Part shown: positions 34,415 to 43,413 of the stretch, one piece after another
How the letters are laid out: each line of letters begins with the position of its first letter
Numbering within the stretch: the first letter of the stretch is position 1
NCBI GenBank assembly: GCA_023480885.1
Contig: JAMCWX010000061.1
Coordinates: 1-64,000, forward strand
Source: Chloroflexota bacterium
Lineage (GTDB): Bacteria > Chloroflexota > UBA6077 > FW602-bin22 > JACPRP01
Direction: 5' to 3'
Length of the DNA stretch: 64,000 nt
Position numbers and translations under genes: made by a program
Notes under the pieces: model-generated
Seen by the model: the letters and a program-made list of their open reading frames with translations, nothing else
The model's database searches: none
Told to the model about the DNA's origin: nothing

Positions 34415-35421
34415 GGAGAGCCAGGTCCTGGCAAAGGAAGCTGAAATCGTCGATAAGATGGGCATCGTACATGGCCGGCCAGACCAGCCGTTTGCCGTAT
34501 CCTGACAGGATGTACATCGAATCGACGAACTTCTGCAACCTGAATTGCATAATGTGTCCATCGGGACGCCAGGAGATGCGGCGCAAGAAGGGTTTTATCG
34601 AGTTCGACCTCTTCAAACGCATAGTCGACGAGATGGCACCTCACGTCCAGGTCACGACCTTGCATGTCTGGGGAGAACCACTTCTCCACCCCAGAATCTT
34701 CGACATGATTGCTTACAGCCGCAAAGCGGGCCTTCGCAGCGAGATATCCACCAATGCCACGTTGCTCGACGAAGAGAAGAGCGAGCAGCTACTCGCGGCC
34801 GGGGCTGGTGGTATCTATCTCTGTCTGGACGGCGTCAGGAAAGAAACCTATGAGGCTATCCGACGCAGAGCCGATTTCGAGAGCACCAGGGCAAACATTC
34901 AGGGCTTCTTGAGGAAGAAAGTGGAAGCAGGGCTGAAGGAGCCGTACGTTAACCTGCAAATCATCGAGATGCAGCCGACAGTGGATGAGGTCGACCAGTT
35001 CAAACGAATGTGGTCGGTTCCGGGCGTCGATAACGTCAACGTTAAGGCTTTCGATTCGTGGGCAAACCAGATTGACGCCATCAATGGTCTGAGGCCTGAC
35101 GAGCCCGACGTGCCAACCACGCGGTGTCCCTGCCCTAACTTATGGTACCACGTCCACATTTACTGGGACGGCACCCTCGTGTGTTGCGATCGCGACTTCG
35201 ATGCCCTTTATCCGTTAGGCAACGTGTCGGACGGCGTGATGAAGGCGTGGAACGGCCCCACGATGGTCGAGTTGCGGCGAAAGCACGTCTGCAATCAGCT
35301 GGAAGACGTACCTTCGTGTCGCGGTTGCGTGGAGTGGAGTTGGTGGCGGCCGAGCGTCTTTCAATCGCACGGTAATTCGCCAATGCAGAAAACAGGCGCT
35401 TCAAAGAAGGCGACAGCATAG
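34396..35421 (+). CDS. Radical SAM/SPASM-domain protein
   Basis: A 341-residue protein. The radical SAM CxxxCxxC lies at C47, C51 and C54 (CNLNCIMC), preceded by a short basic N-terminal segment. The C-terminal SPASM-like domain has further cysteines: CPCPNLWYHVHIYWDGTLVC followed directly by CDRDFDALYPLGN, then C...C..C in the last 60 residues (HVCNQL, PSCRGCVEW), enough for auxiliary Fe-S clusters. Such enzymes modify peptides or carry out dehydrogenations. It overlaps the upstream gene by 19 bases, and the third radical SAM gene starts on the base after its stop, so the three are translationally coupled. Confidence 0.88.
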   Translation: MVMRAIGRARSWQRKLKSSIRWASYMAGQTSRLPYPDRMYIESTNFCNLNCIMCPSGRQEMRRKKGFIEFDLFKRIVDEMAPHVQVTTLHVWGEPLLHPRIFDMIAYSRKAGLRSEISTNATLLDEEKSEQLLAAGAGGIYLCLDGVRKETYEAIRRRADFESTRANIQGFLRKKVEAGLKEPYVNLQIIEMQPTVDEVDQFKRMWSVPGVDNVNVKAFDSWANQIDAINGLRPDEPDVPTTRCPCPNLWYHVHIYWDGTLVCCDRDFDALYPLGNVSDGVMKAWNGPTMVELRRKHVCNQLEDVPSCRGCVEWSWWRPSVFQSHGNSPMQKTGASKKATA

Positions 35422-36771
35422 ATGAAAACTGATCTCGTGGCCCTTGTGAACCCGCCGAGCAGCTTAGGGACGGTTGCGAATCGCGAAGGGGCGGCCGGGC
35501 TCGGGAATATCTATCCCTTGCGGCAAGGCGTCCCATATCCCCCGCAGACGATTGCTTATGTTGCAGCCGCGGCCAGGAATCACGGCTACAGGGTTCAAGT
35601 CATGGACGCGGTTTTGTCGAATTACACTTTGTCGATGATAGTTCACCATCTGGAAGCGCTGGAGCCTGATGTCATTGGGGTTTTCGTGTCTCACGCTACG
35701 TTCGACGCAGACGTAGCGTTCGTGAACGTTTTGAAAGCCAGGCTACCAGAGTCGCGAATCATAGTCTTCGGCCCCGTCACGCGCTTCAGGACTGAGGAAT
35801 TGGCGCAGGAGTCTCTCGCCGATGTGGTGTTGTTGGGCGAGGCTGAAGGTTATTTCCCACAGGCGTGTGACGATTTGCTTGCGAAGCGGAGCGTCGAGGA
35901 ATGGGATGAAGTGGGCTCGCAATCGAGAGTTCTTGGCGATAGGGAGGGTTTCGTCGAACAGATCGAAGAGCTTCCTTTTCCCGCCTGGGACCTAGTTGAT
36001 CGAAGCAAGCTTTGGCGGCTTTCGCTCTCGGCGAGCAGAGGATGTGCTGAAAAATGCTCCTACTGCCCCTACGTTGCTGCTCAGGGGCCGAGGATCCGAA
36101 CGCGTCCTACCGAGAGCATCATGGAAGAACTCCAGTACCTGATACGAGCGCTGGACACTAGATACCTTGTCTTCCGCGATCCGGCATTTGCTGCTTCAAG
36201 GGAGAGCGTAATGATGCTCTGCGAGCAGATATTGCGGAGCGGTCTCATATTCAGGTGGGAGTGCGAGTCGAGACCCGAACATTTCGATCACGAAATGATC
36301 GCTCTAATGAAGCGGGCAGGGTGCCAGGAGATCAAGATCGGCCTGGAAACCGCGGACGAAGGCATTCTCGTGAAAGTGGAAAGGGTTCGAGACGAGACGT
36401 CGGCAAGAGTGCACGCCGAAAAAACGGCGAAGGTGGTGGAATCTTGCCGGCTTGTCGGTCTTCGCTGCCGAGTATTCGCGATGGTCGGATTGCCAGGACA
36501 AACCTGCGACAGCGTCGACTTGACCGCATCTTTTATCGAAGAAATACGGCCGAGGGCACTCAACGTCAAGTCATTTGAGGCTTATCCAGGCATCAGGCTG
36601 GCGGCATTTCCAAGTGGCCAGGAGGATTCGGGCGAGAGGCTTTACCAACTGAGAGAAGGGATCGAGCAGCGGGAGTCGCTGGCAAATCGAATCAGCAGAC
36701 CTGGCATCCTGAGCCGCCGAGGGTTGAAGCGGCGCATAGAATCTCTCGGATTAAGGTTGGCTGGTCGCTAG
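35422..36771 (+). CDS. B12-binding-type radical SAM enzyme 2
   Basis: A 449-residue protein with an N-terminal cobalamin-binding-like domain (residues about 1-150: GVPYPPQTIAYVAAAARNHG, GVFVSHATFDADVAFVNVL) and a radical SAM core with C208, C212 and C215 (CAEKCSYC). The core contains FRDPAFAASRE and IKIGLETADEGILVKVERV, the usual beta-strand 4-6 motifs. It is a paralogue of the enzyme at 32942. It starts on the first base after the stop of the SPASM gene. Substrate unknown; placement suggests glycan, lipid carrier or glycolipid modification. Confidence 0.87.
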   Translation: MKTDLVALVNPPSSLGTVANREGAAGLGNIYPLRQGVPYPPQTIAYVAAAARNHGYRVQVMDAVLSNYTLSMIVHHLEALEPDVIGVFVSHATFDADVAFVNVLKARLPESRIIVFGPVTRFRTEELAQESLADVVLLGEAEGYFPQACDDLLAKRSVEEWDEVGSQSRVLGDREGFVEQIEELPFPAWDLVDRSKLWRLSLSASRGCAEKCSYCPYVAAQGPRIRTRPTESIMEELQYLIRALDTRYLVFRDPAFAASRESVMMLCEQILRSGLIFRWECESRPEHFDHEMIALMKRAGCQEIKIGLETADEGILVKVERVRDETSARVHAEKTAKVVESCRLVGLRCRVFAMVGLPGQTCDSVDLTASFIEEIRPRALNVKSFEAYPGIRLAAFPSGQEDSGERLYQLREGIEQRESLANRISRPGILSRRGLKRRIESLGLRLAGR

Positions 36772-36784
36772 AGTGGGTAGATAA

Positions 36785-37486
36785 ATGTCGATCAAGTGGT
36801 TCCTATTGAAGATGCTTATGCAATACTCAGATTCTCCCAAAATAGGGCCGCTATTCACGCGTCTTGCAGGGCTTGGGTTTGCCCCTTACAAGGGGAAGCG
36901 AGCGCTTGCATATATAACCGATAAGCCCTATGTATCGCCGAGCGCCATCATTAGTTGTGACGGCGTAGAGATCGGTCCAAACTGCTTCATCGACGACTTC
37001 GTGACGATCTATTCCCAGCCTGGCAGCGGCACCGTACGATTGGGGAAGGGCGTCCACCTTTATAGAGGCACGAATATGGAGCTGGGCGACGGCGCTTGCA
37101 TCAGCATTGGCCAGGACACTCATATTCAGGGCCCCAGCGATCTGAAAGCGTTCTCTCAGGACCTGATAATCGGCTCACATGTCCAGTTGGCCCCTTACTG
37201 CGCTCTTAGTTCCTACAACCACGCTTTCGACGATCTTACCAAGCCGATTGCCCTGCAAGGGCTGGTCGGTAAAGGCCCTACTGTCGTCGAAGACGACGTC
37301 TGGCTTGGAGCGGGCGTAAAGGTCCTGGCGGGCGTCCGCATCGGGCGAGGAGGAGTCATCGGAGCCGGGGCTGTAGTGAGCAAAGATATTCCACCATTTA
37401 GCATAGCTGCGGGAGTTCCAGCGCGGGTGATTAGGGCGCGGGGCGAGGAGAAGGTGTGCGGCAGAAGGACGGAAAGCAAGTGGTGA
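36785..37486 (+). CDS. Hexapeptide-repeat (left-handed beta-helix) acyltransferase
   Basis: A 233-residue acyltransferase of the LbH/CatB-like group. Hexapeptide repeats run from about residue 50 to 195 (IISCDGVEIGPNCFI, LGDGACISIGQDTHI, DDVWLGAGVKVLAGVRIG, GGVIGAGAVVSKDIP). The catalytic-type His is in SSYNHAFDD. The C-terminus PPFSIAAGVPARVIRARG is family-standard. It probably acetylates a sugar hydroxyl or amine in the glycan. It follows the third radical SAM gene by 13 bases and overlaps the secreted hydrolase gene by 31 bases. Confidence 0.9.
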   Translation: MSIKWFLLKMLMQYSDSPKIGPLFTRLAGLGFAPYKGKRALAYITDKPYVSPSAIISCDGVEIGPNCFIDDFVTIYSQPGSGTVRLGKGVHLYRGTNMELGDGACISIGQDTHIQGPSDLKAFSQDLIIGSHVQLAPYCALSSYNHAFDDLTKPIALQGLVGKGPTVVEDDVWLGAGVKVLAGVRIGRGGVIGAGAVVSKDIPPFSIAAGVPARVIRARGEEKVCGRRTESKW

Positions 37487-39327
37487 AGTCAGGCGTATCG
37501 CGCACAGTTGCAATCGCTTTCGCCAGTATACTCGTCCTGTCAGCCGTTCTTTGGACTAGCCCTGCGTTAGGGCAAACGAATTCGGTGTCGGGGACTCCTT
37601 TGGATGCTCTTAGTTTGCCACAGGCGGTGAAAGCCGTCGGATTCGTGGCATCTTCGCTTGCAGGAGTGTCTGGGCCGCAAACAGTTGGAGAAGTCCATTC
37701 GGCGCTTGACAGCTATCACACATGCGTCGCGGTTGGTAGCTCCTGGGGTGGCGGCAAGACCAGCGATAGCCTCAATGCGTATATGCTTTGGACCGGCACG
37801 GTGACCAGCGCAAGACTGGAAATGTACATCGCCAACACCCACTACGAGCACAGCGTTTACATCAACGACCATTACATCGGAACGGTCCCCATCATTCCAT
37901 ACGGCGCCGAGTGTCAGATTCTAGGGTCGCCCAACCCAGTCGAGATTTGGTTCGACCCATCCTTCCTGGTTCAAGGAGCCAACACGATCAAGATAACTAA
38001 CGATGCTGGCCAGAACGACTGGAGCGCTGCCAACCTGCTGATTGTTGGCTCCGGCTCGGGCGTGAATGGTGCCTTCATCGACGATATCTGGTTTGAGAGC
38101 AGCTACGATAGCACTTCTCAAACCGCCGCAATCTCGGTGCCAGGTGCCTATAATCCCGATGTTCCTGCACCGCTTGTTATAGCGCTACACTGGTGGGGTG
38201 GCAACCTGTGGGATGGCTTGACCTGGTTTGGGCCGGCGGCGAACAAGAGGAACTGGCTCGTCGCCTCGCCGGACCTGCGGGGTGAGAACACGGTAGGCGG
38301 GGGAACAGCGCTTGCTTCTCGCGTTTCGCAGTATGACACGATTGACCTTATTAACTACATGAAGTCCAATTACAACGTCGACTCCTCGCGCATCTACATC
38401 ACTGGGGTATCGATGGGCGGTATGCAGGCCGCGGTCACGGCTGAGAAATACCCTGACATCTTCGCGGCTGCCGTGGAGTACAAGGGCCCAAGCGACCTGA
38501 TCGCATGGTACAACGACTCGAAAGCCAGCGAGTCGGAAGCCTGGCGCACATTCTACATCGAGCAGGAGGTTGGAGGCACGCCCTTGACCAATCCTTTTGG
38601 CTACGAGCGCCGCTCTGCCGTACAGATGGGGCGAAATCTCCTGCACGTTCCCTTCGCCATCGTCCACGGCACTCAGGATACGATGGTTTTGCCTCACCAC
38701 GCGGAAGATCTCTGGAACGCGATCGCCACCTATGGGCCTGACAACATTGCGCCAATAGCCTGGTATGTCGGCAACCACGGCGACCCTGAGGATCCATTTA
38801 CCACCGATTGGGCAGCCGATTGGCTTTCGCAGTCTACGCTGAACTCGAATCCAACTGGCATATCCATCAAGACTGATGAATCGAAACCTTACTACTGGCT
38901 GGGCGTGAGCCAGACGGGAGGCGACCACTGGACTGAGGTTCGCGCGTCCTTTTTCCCGGTGACAAAGACAATAGCTGCCGTGGTCAGCGATACCAATAGC
39001 GTAGGCCTGAGTTTCGATCTGAACACGATGGGCCTCGGCTCAGTCCCCACGTACACGATAAGTGATAGAGACATCTTGCGCGGAACCACAAATCGATACA
39101 CAACTTCGCCAGTATCCAACACGCTTACTGTAAGCACAGGTAACTGGCTTCACGAGCTAACGATTTACGCTGGCACGCCAGTGCCTACGCCGACCTCCAC
39201 GTCGACGCCAACGCCTACGCCCACATCTACCGTAGGACCAACCCCTACGGTTACTCCGACTCCTACTGCAGGTCCTTCCCTTAATCATCGTGTGTTCTTG
39301 CCTGCCATTGTTCAGGACAATCGTTGA
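37456..39327 (+). CDS. Secreted alpha/beta hydrolase (esterase/peptidase-like) with PT-rich linker and YLP tail
   Basis: A 623-residue exported protein. A signal peptide with a basic n-region spans residues about 1-38 (cleavage near ALGQ). Residues about 60-210 form a beta-rich domain. Residues about 215-445 are an alpha/beta hydrolase related to prolyl oligopeptidase or PHB depolymerase: oxyanion HWWGG, nucleophile Ser in GVSMGGMQA, Asp in HGTQDTM, His in GNHGDPED. A beta domain follows. The C-terminus is a Pro/Thr repeat linker (about residues 578-608) ending HRVFLPAIVQDNR, similar to the end of the LVIVD-repeat protein at 57928-60693. The GTG at 37456 has GAGGAG upstream; a GTG at 37480 is an alternative. 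It probably acts on surface glycan or protein outside the cell. Confidence 0.82.
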   Translation: MRQKDGKQVVKSGVSRTVAIAFASILVLSAVLWTSPALGQTNSVSGTPLDALSLPQAVKAVGFVASSLAGVSGPQTVGEVHSALDSYHTCVAVGSSWGGGKTSDSLNAYMLWTGTVTSARLEMYIANTHYEHSVYINDHYIGTVPIIPYGAECQILGSPNPVEIWFDPSFLVQGANTIKITNDAGQNDWSAANLLIVGSGSGVNGAFIDDIWFESSYDSTSQTAAISVPGAYNPDVPAPLVIALHWWGGNLWDGLTWFGPAANKRNWLVASPDLRGENTVGGGTALASRVSQYDTIDLINYMKSNYNVDSSRIYITGVSMGGMQAAVTAEKYPDIFAAAVEYKGPSDLIAWYNDSKASESEAWRTFYIEQEVGGTPLTNPFGYERRSAVQMGRNLLHVPFAIVHGTQDTMVLPHHAEDLWNAIATYGPDNIAPIAWYVGNHGDPEDPFTTDWAADWLSQSTLNSNPTGISIKTDESKPYYWLGVSQTGGDHWTEVRASFFPVTKTIAAVVSDTNSVGLSFDLNTMGLGSVPTYTISDRDILRGTTNRYTTSPVSNTLTVSTGNWLHELTIYAGTPVPTPTSTSTPTPTPTSTVGPTPTVTPTPTAGPSLNHRVFLPAIVQDNR

Positions 39328-39346
39328 TGTCAGGAGGCTGCGCGCA

Positions 39347-40363
39347 GTGAGAGCGTTGGTTACGGGGGCAGCTGGTTTTGTGGGAGCAAATCTTGTGCGA
39401 GAACTTCTCAGGGACGGCGTCGAAGTCAGAGCGATGGTGAGAAAGAACGGGGACCTTCGTAATCTGGCCGACCTTGACGTAGAAATCGCCACGGGCGATC
39501 TCACGGATGCTGGCAGCCTGGCGCCCTTGCTGCGGGGCTGCGACGTTCTTTATCACGTAGCAGCTCTGTATGGCGAAGGAGAGGCGGCAGCCAGGTTAAT
39601 GTACGCCATCAACGCCGAAGGGACGCGCAATATTCTGCGGGCGGCGCAGACAGCAGGCGTAAGCAGGGTGGTGCATACGAGCACTATCGGGACCATCGGC
39701 AGACCTGCGAACGGGGAAAATGCCGATGAGAGCGTCGAGTTCAATCTCTGGGCTACGAGCAGCCATTATGCCAGGTCGAAGTACATAGGAGAGAGGATAG
39801 CTCTGGAGATGGCACATATGGGCTTGCCTGTGGTCGTCGTAAACCCCTGCGCTCCCGTTGGCAAGTATGACATCAAGCCCAGCTCGACAGGGCGAAGAGT
39901 AGTGGATTATCTGGAGGGGAGGATGCCCTCATTCCTGGAAGGCGGAATCAACTTCATCGACGTCGAAGATGTAGCTAGAGGTCACATACTGGCGGCCAGA
40001 AACGGCACCGTTGGAGAGCGCTACATCCTCGGGAACGTGAACCTGTCGTTGAAGCAGTTCCTGCAACTGATGAGGGAGGTTTCGGGCCAGAAGGCGCCAA
40101 ATGGCGGCGACGACAATCCGCTGCGGCAACTGGCCAGGAGAATCTTGAAGAGCACGGCACACAGCTCTCAGCCTCACCTTCACTCGTTGACGTGCGATTG
40201 CTCGAAGGCGATACGCGAGCTGAGCCTATCACCAACGCCAATAAGGTTCTCGCTGGCAAAAGCGGTTCAATGGTTCAGAGACAATGGTTACGTCCAGCCA
40301 CGACATTCTTCGCAGCCAGCAGCTCGAACGTTTTCCGCTGGGAGGAACCTTTGGAACTCGTAA
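39347..40363 (+). CDS. HpnA-like NAD-dependent epimerase/dehydratase
   Basis: A 338-residue short-chain dehydrogenase of the extended type. The nucleotide loop is VTGAAGFVGANLVRELL at the N-terminus, and the catalytic YxxxK is in HYARSKYIGE. The segment NPCAPVGKYDIKPSSTGRRV and INFIDVEDVARGHILAA with GERYILGNVNLSLKQ resemble hopanoid-associated sugar epimerase HpnA. No hopanoid cyclase gene is present here, so the role is more likely nucleotide-sugar or glycolipid modification. The GTG at 39347 with GGAGG 9 bases upstream is chosen; an extension to 39290 would overlap the upstream gene. The last 13 bases overlap the methyltransferase gene. Confidence 0.88.
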   Translation: MRALVTGAAGFVGANLVRELLRDGVEVRAMVRKNGDLRNLADLDVEIATGDLTDAGSLAPLLRGCDVLYHVAALYGEGEAAARLMYAINAEGTRNILRAAQTAGVSRVVHTSTIGTIGRPANGENADESVEFNLWATSSHYARSKYIGERIALEMAHMGLPVVVVNPCAPVGKYDIKPSSTGRRVVDYLEGRMPSFLEGGINFIDVEDVARGHILAARNGTVGERYILGNVNLSLKQFLQLMREVSGQKAPNGGDDNPLRQLARRILKSTAHSSQPHLHSLTCDCSKAIRELSLSPTPIRFSLAKAVQWFRDNGYVQPRHSSQPAARTFSAGRNLWNS

Positions 40364-41061
40364 CGTACTACGACGACTACTGGAGCGACAAAGACGACAG
40401 TATCGACGTAAATCGCCTCGCCTTAATAGCGCGGCACGTCAAGCCAAACGAGAAGGTGCTCGAAGTCGACTGCTCGACGGGCGTGCTGGCGAAGATGATG
40501 CAGGATAACGGCGCTGAGGTCGCCGGAACCGATATCTCCAACGTGGCGGTTGAGAGAACTCGCAAGAAAGGCGTGCAGGCCGTGCAGGTCGACCTTGACA
40601 CTGACACTTTACCGTTTGCCGACGACACCTTCGACGCTGTGATCTCGGATTCTGGCGTCGAGCATTTGTTCTTCTCACAGAAGGCGGTAGCAGAGTGTAT
40701 CAGGGTACTCAAGCCTGATGGCAGGTTCATTCTGAATTTGCCCAATATCGGCCATTGGCGCTACCGTATCTGGCTCCTGTTCGGTCGGTTCCCCTATATC
40801 AAGGACTCGCCGACGGACGAGACACACCTGCGTTTTTTTACATTGTACGAAGCCAAGAGAATGTGTGAGAGCCTGGGAGTGCGAGTCGAGTCTGTCGATG
40901 GCAGCGCCAGTCTTTGGGTGAGGGGGTTTTATCCGTCTTTCCTGCGGCGCCGCGTGGCTCAAAACGTTTACACGTGGGCAACTCATAAGATGCCGTCTAT
41001 TCTGGCGAGAGATTTCATCCTGATATGCAAGAAAAGGCGAAACGGTAGGCAGTCCAATTGA
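40351..41061 (+). CDS. Class I SAM-dependent methyltransferase
   Basis: A 236-residue methyltransferase. Motif I is VLEVDCSTGVLAKMM, with DCSTG in place of the usual GCGTG; motif II includes VAGTDISNVAV; motif IV is TFDAVISDSGVEHLF; LKPDGRFILNLPN follows. The TTG at 40351 with GGGAGGA upstream is preferred to an extension reaching 40192 inside the epimerase gene. It probably methylates a sugar or lipid intermediate. Its stop overlaps the flippase start by 4 bases (TTGA). Confidence 0.87.
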   Translation: MELVTYYDDYWSDKDDSIDVNRLALIARHVKPNEKVLEVDCSTGVLAKMMQDNGAEVAGTDISNVAVERTRKKGVQAVQVDLDTDTLPFADDTFDAVISDSGVEHLFFSQKAVAECIRVLKPDGRFILNLPNIGHWRYRIWLLFGRFPYIKDSPTDETHLRFFTLYEAKRMCESLGVRVESVDGSASLWVRGFYPSFLRRRVAQNVYTWATHKMPSILARDFILICKKRRNGRQSN

Positions 41062-42593
41062 GCAGCGTCTTGTCAGGGACAATTCTTAGAAACACCTTCA
41101 GTGGCTACACGGTATTCGTCACGAGGGTAGTCATATCGTTCTTGCTCACGCCATTTATAATCGGGCAACTGGGTGTGGCTGACTATGGCCTCTGGCTACT
41201 GGTGTTGTCGGTGACGGGCTATTTCAACTTGATGGATTTCGGTTTCGGCCAGGCGATAACGCGGTATGTGGCTATGAAACAGGCCACCGGTGGTCGAGAG
41301 CATCTCAACCAACTGGCCAGCACCTTCATCGTCGTGTATCTCGGCATCGGCCTCTTGATCGCAGTTCTGACCGTGGTTCTGGGACTATTTCTTCCGCGCA
41401 TATTCCACATAGCCGAAAGCCAGGCTTCGGCCGGCCAGATAGCCCTGTTGATCACCGGCTTTGCGGCCGCGATCAATTTCCCGATGAGTCTTTTCGGAGG
41501 ATGGCTGCTAGGCTTTCAGCGTTACGATTTGGCCAATGCGACGGACTGGGTATCAATGCTCGCGAACACAGTGTTGACGCTCGTCGTTCTCGGCTTGCAT
41601 CTGGGCTTGATCGCGCTGGTTATTGTGGCGGCTGCCACCGGCATAATGTCAGGCCTGGCGAGGGTCTTTATGGCGAGATGGGTTGACTCGGGACTGGAGA
41701 TTCGGCTGCACCATTTCCGACGAGAGAAGATAAGGGAGATCACAACCTACAGTGTTTACTTTTTTATAGTGAGCACTGCCGTCTTGATCTGTCACGGCAG
41801 CGATCAGATCGTGATAGGCCTGTTTCTGCCGACCACAGCGGTCGCTATCTATGGAGTCAACTTACGCCTGGTGGAGACGAGCCGTAATCTCGCCGGCCAG
41901 TTGAGCTACGTTCTTCTGCCTGTCGCCGCGGGCTTGCACGCGTTGGCGGATACGACCCGGTTGCAGCAGGTGCTGATGGAGGGAACCAGGCTGAGCCTGG
42001 CGCTGATTGTTGGCCTGGCCGTCGAGTTGATCGTGTTGAGCCCACCGTTTCTGCGGCTCTGGGTGGGCGCCCAGTTTCTCGATGGCTACGTTGCGCTGGT
42101 AGTCCTGACAATCGTCGCCGTGGCCGCGATCGGACAGGACACGGCAGCCAAGGTGCTTATGGTCACGAACAAACAGAGAGTTGTGGCAGGCGTGTCGGTG
42201 ATCGATTCCGCCACTAACCTCGGCCTAAGCCTTCTGCTGGTTCAGACGCTGGGCATCGTGGGAGTGGCGCTTGGCACAGCAATACCATTCCTGTTGGTTG
42301 CTTCGTTCAACGTCGTTCTCGCCTGTCGTTCGTTGAAACTGCCGCTGAGAGACTTCTGGAACGCTTCATTATTGCCGGCGCTTCTTCCTTCTGTCCCCAG
42401 TTTCTTGATTCTATGGGGACTCTCGAATTGGACTTATCCGTCTGATTGGGTATCGCTTTTGTGGCAGGGGGCCGCTGGTGGCACTGCGTACGCCGCGGTT
42501 TTCCTGGCTATTGGCGTATCGAATAGAGACAGGCAATACCTTTTCGCCGTGGTGCAACAAAGAGTGGGGAGCTTGAGAGTTGCGAAGGGCTAA
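41058..42593 (+). CDS. Wzx-type polysaccharide flippase
   Basis: A 511-residue polytopic protein with about 14 membrane segments, of the MOP/Wzx (polysaccharide biosynthesis protein) family. The N-terminus TFSGYTVFVTRVVISFLL and PFIIGQLGVADYGLW is characteristic, as is LMDFGFGQAITRYVA. It would flip undecaprenyl-linked repeat units across the membrane. The start is TTG 41058, overlapping the methyltransferase stop, and the deacetylase gene starts 14 bases before its end. Full length. Confidence 0.9.
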   Translation: MSSVLSGTILRNTFSGYTVFVTRVVISFLLTPFIIGQLGVADYGLWLLVLSVTGYFNLMDFGFGQAITRYVAMKQATGGREHLNQLASTFIVVYLGIGLLIAVLTVVLGLFLPRIFHIAESQASAGQIALLITGFAAAINFPMSLFGGWLLGFQRYDLANATDWVSMLANTVLTLVVLGLHLGLIALVIVAAATGIMSGLARVFMARWVDSGLEIRLHHFRREKIREITTYSVYFFIVSTAVLICHGSDQIVIGLFLPTTAVAIYGVNLRLVETSRNLAGQLSYVLLPVAAGLHALADTTRLQQVLMEGTRLSLALIVGLAVELIVLSPPFLRLWVGAQFLDGYVALVVLTIVAVAAIGQDTAAKVLMVTNKQRVVAGVSVIDSATNLGLSLLLVQTLGIVGVALGTAIPFLLVASFNVVLACRSLKLPLRDFWNASLLPALLPSVPSFLILWGLSNWTYPSDWVSLLWQGAAGGTAYAAVFLAIGVSNRDRQYLFAVVQQRVGSLRVAKG

Positions 42594-43413
42594 AGTCCCG
42601 ATTCTTCTCTACCACCGTGTCTCCTGCGAGCCGGTACAGGCTCTGGAGCAATACTGTGTATCGCCGGCGGCCTTCGCGAAGCAAATGGCATATCTTGCCA
42701 AGAGAGGCTATGAGACAGTTTCGCTCGCGGACGCAACCGGACATTTCGCCAGCGGCCAGCCTCTGCCCCGCCGGCCGGTGGCGATTACCTTCGACGACGG
42801 CTACCTTGATAACTACGTCAACGCCATGCCAGTGCTTGCGCAGCACGGGTTCACAGCTACCGTGTTCCTCGTGGCAGAGATGGTGGGCAAGGCAGCTTAT
42901 TGGGATTCTGCCTGCGGTACGCCTGCCGGGCCATTGATGGATTGGAGCCAGGTCGAAGAAATGAGCAAGCACGGCGTTTCCTTTGAATCGCACAGTTGCA
43001 GCCACGCTCATCTGACCGAGGTCGGCGTGCAGAGAGCCTGGCGAGAGATCAAGCGGTCCAAAGAAATCGTCGAGGATAAGACCCGCAGACCGGTCAGGTT
43101 TTTCGCGTATCCGTACGCAGAGTTCGACGACTCCGTTCGCCGCCTGGTAGTGCAGGCCGGATATGAAGGTGCTTGTTCGGCAATCTGGGGCCTGAGCGAT
43201 TGCAGCGACGATATGTTTGCCTTGAGGAGACTGGCTGTTTTTCGACAATACACCCTCGATCATTTCCAGTGGATGGTTGGATTGGGCGAGGAACTACCTT
43301 GGTACCGCCGAGCGGTGAGGGGCAAGAGAGCAATAATACGAAGAACGATCAAATCCTGGTTGAATGCAATCCATTTCGGCGATAAACACGTGGAAGGACC
43401 CGCAAGCCCATGA
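42580..43413 (+). CDS. Polysaccharide deacetylase (NodB-like, CE4)
   Basis: A 277-residue CE4-type deacetylase. Motif 1 is TFDDGYLDNY (catalytic Asp and metal-binding Asp), motif 2 is SHSCSHAHL (the HxxxH metal site), and motif 3 is RFFAYPYAEFDDS. It removes N- or O-acetyl groups from sugars. No signal peptide or membrane segment is seen, so it would act in the cytosol or be membrane-associated. The TTG start overlaps the flippase gene by 14 bases; its stop overlaps the next gene by 4 bases (ATGA). Confidence 0.9.
   Translation: MRRAKVPILLYHRVSCEPVQALEQYCVSPAAFAKQMAYLAKRGYETVSLADATGHFASGQPLPRRPVAITFDDGYLDNYVNAMPVLAQHGFTATVFLVAEMVGKAAYWDSACGTPAGPLMDWSQVEEMSKHGVSFESHSCSHAHLTEVGVQRAWREIKRSKEIVEDKTRRPVRFFAYPYAEFDDSVRRLVVQAGYEGACSAIWGLSDCSDDMFALRRLAVFRQYTLDHFQWMVGLGEELPWYRRAVRGKRAIIRRTIKSWLNAIHFGDKHVEGPASP

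Noticed and set aside
39180-39290. CRISPR-like or microsatellite repeat
   Set aside because: The repeated codons encode the Pro/Thr linker of the secreted hydrolase; no spacer structure is present anywhere in the window.
32942-40363. Hopanoid biosynthesis cluster (B12 radical SAM proteins plus HpnA-like epimerase)
   Set aside because: No squalene-hopene cyclase, squalene synthase or other hpn genes; flanking genes are glycan genes.
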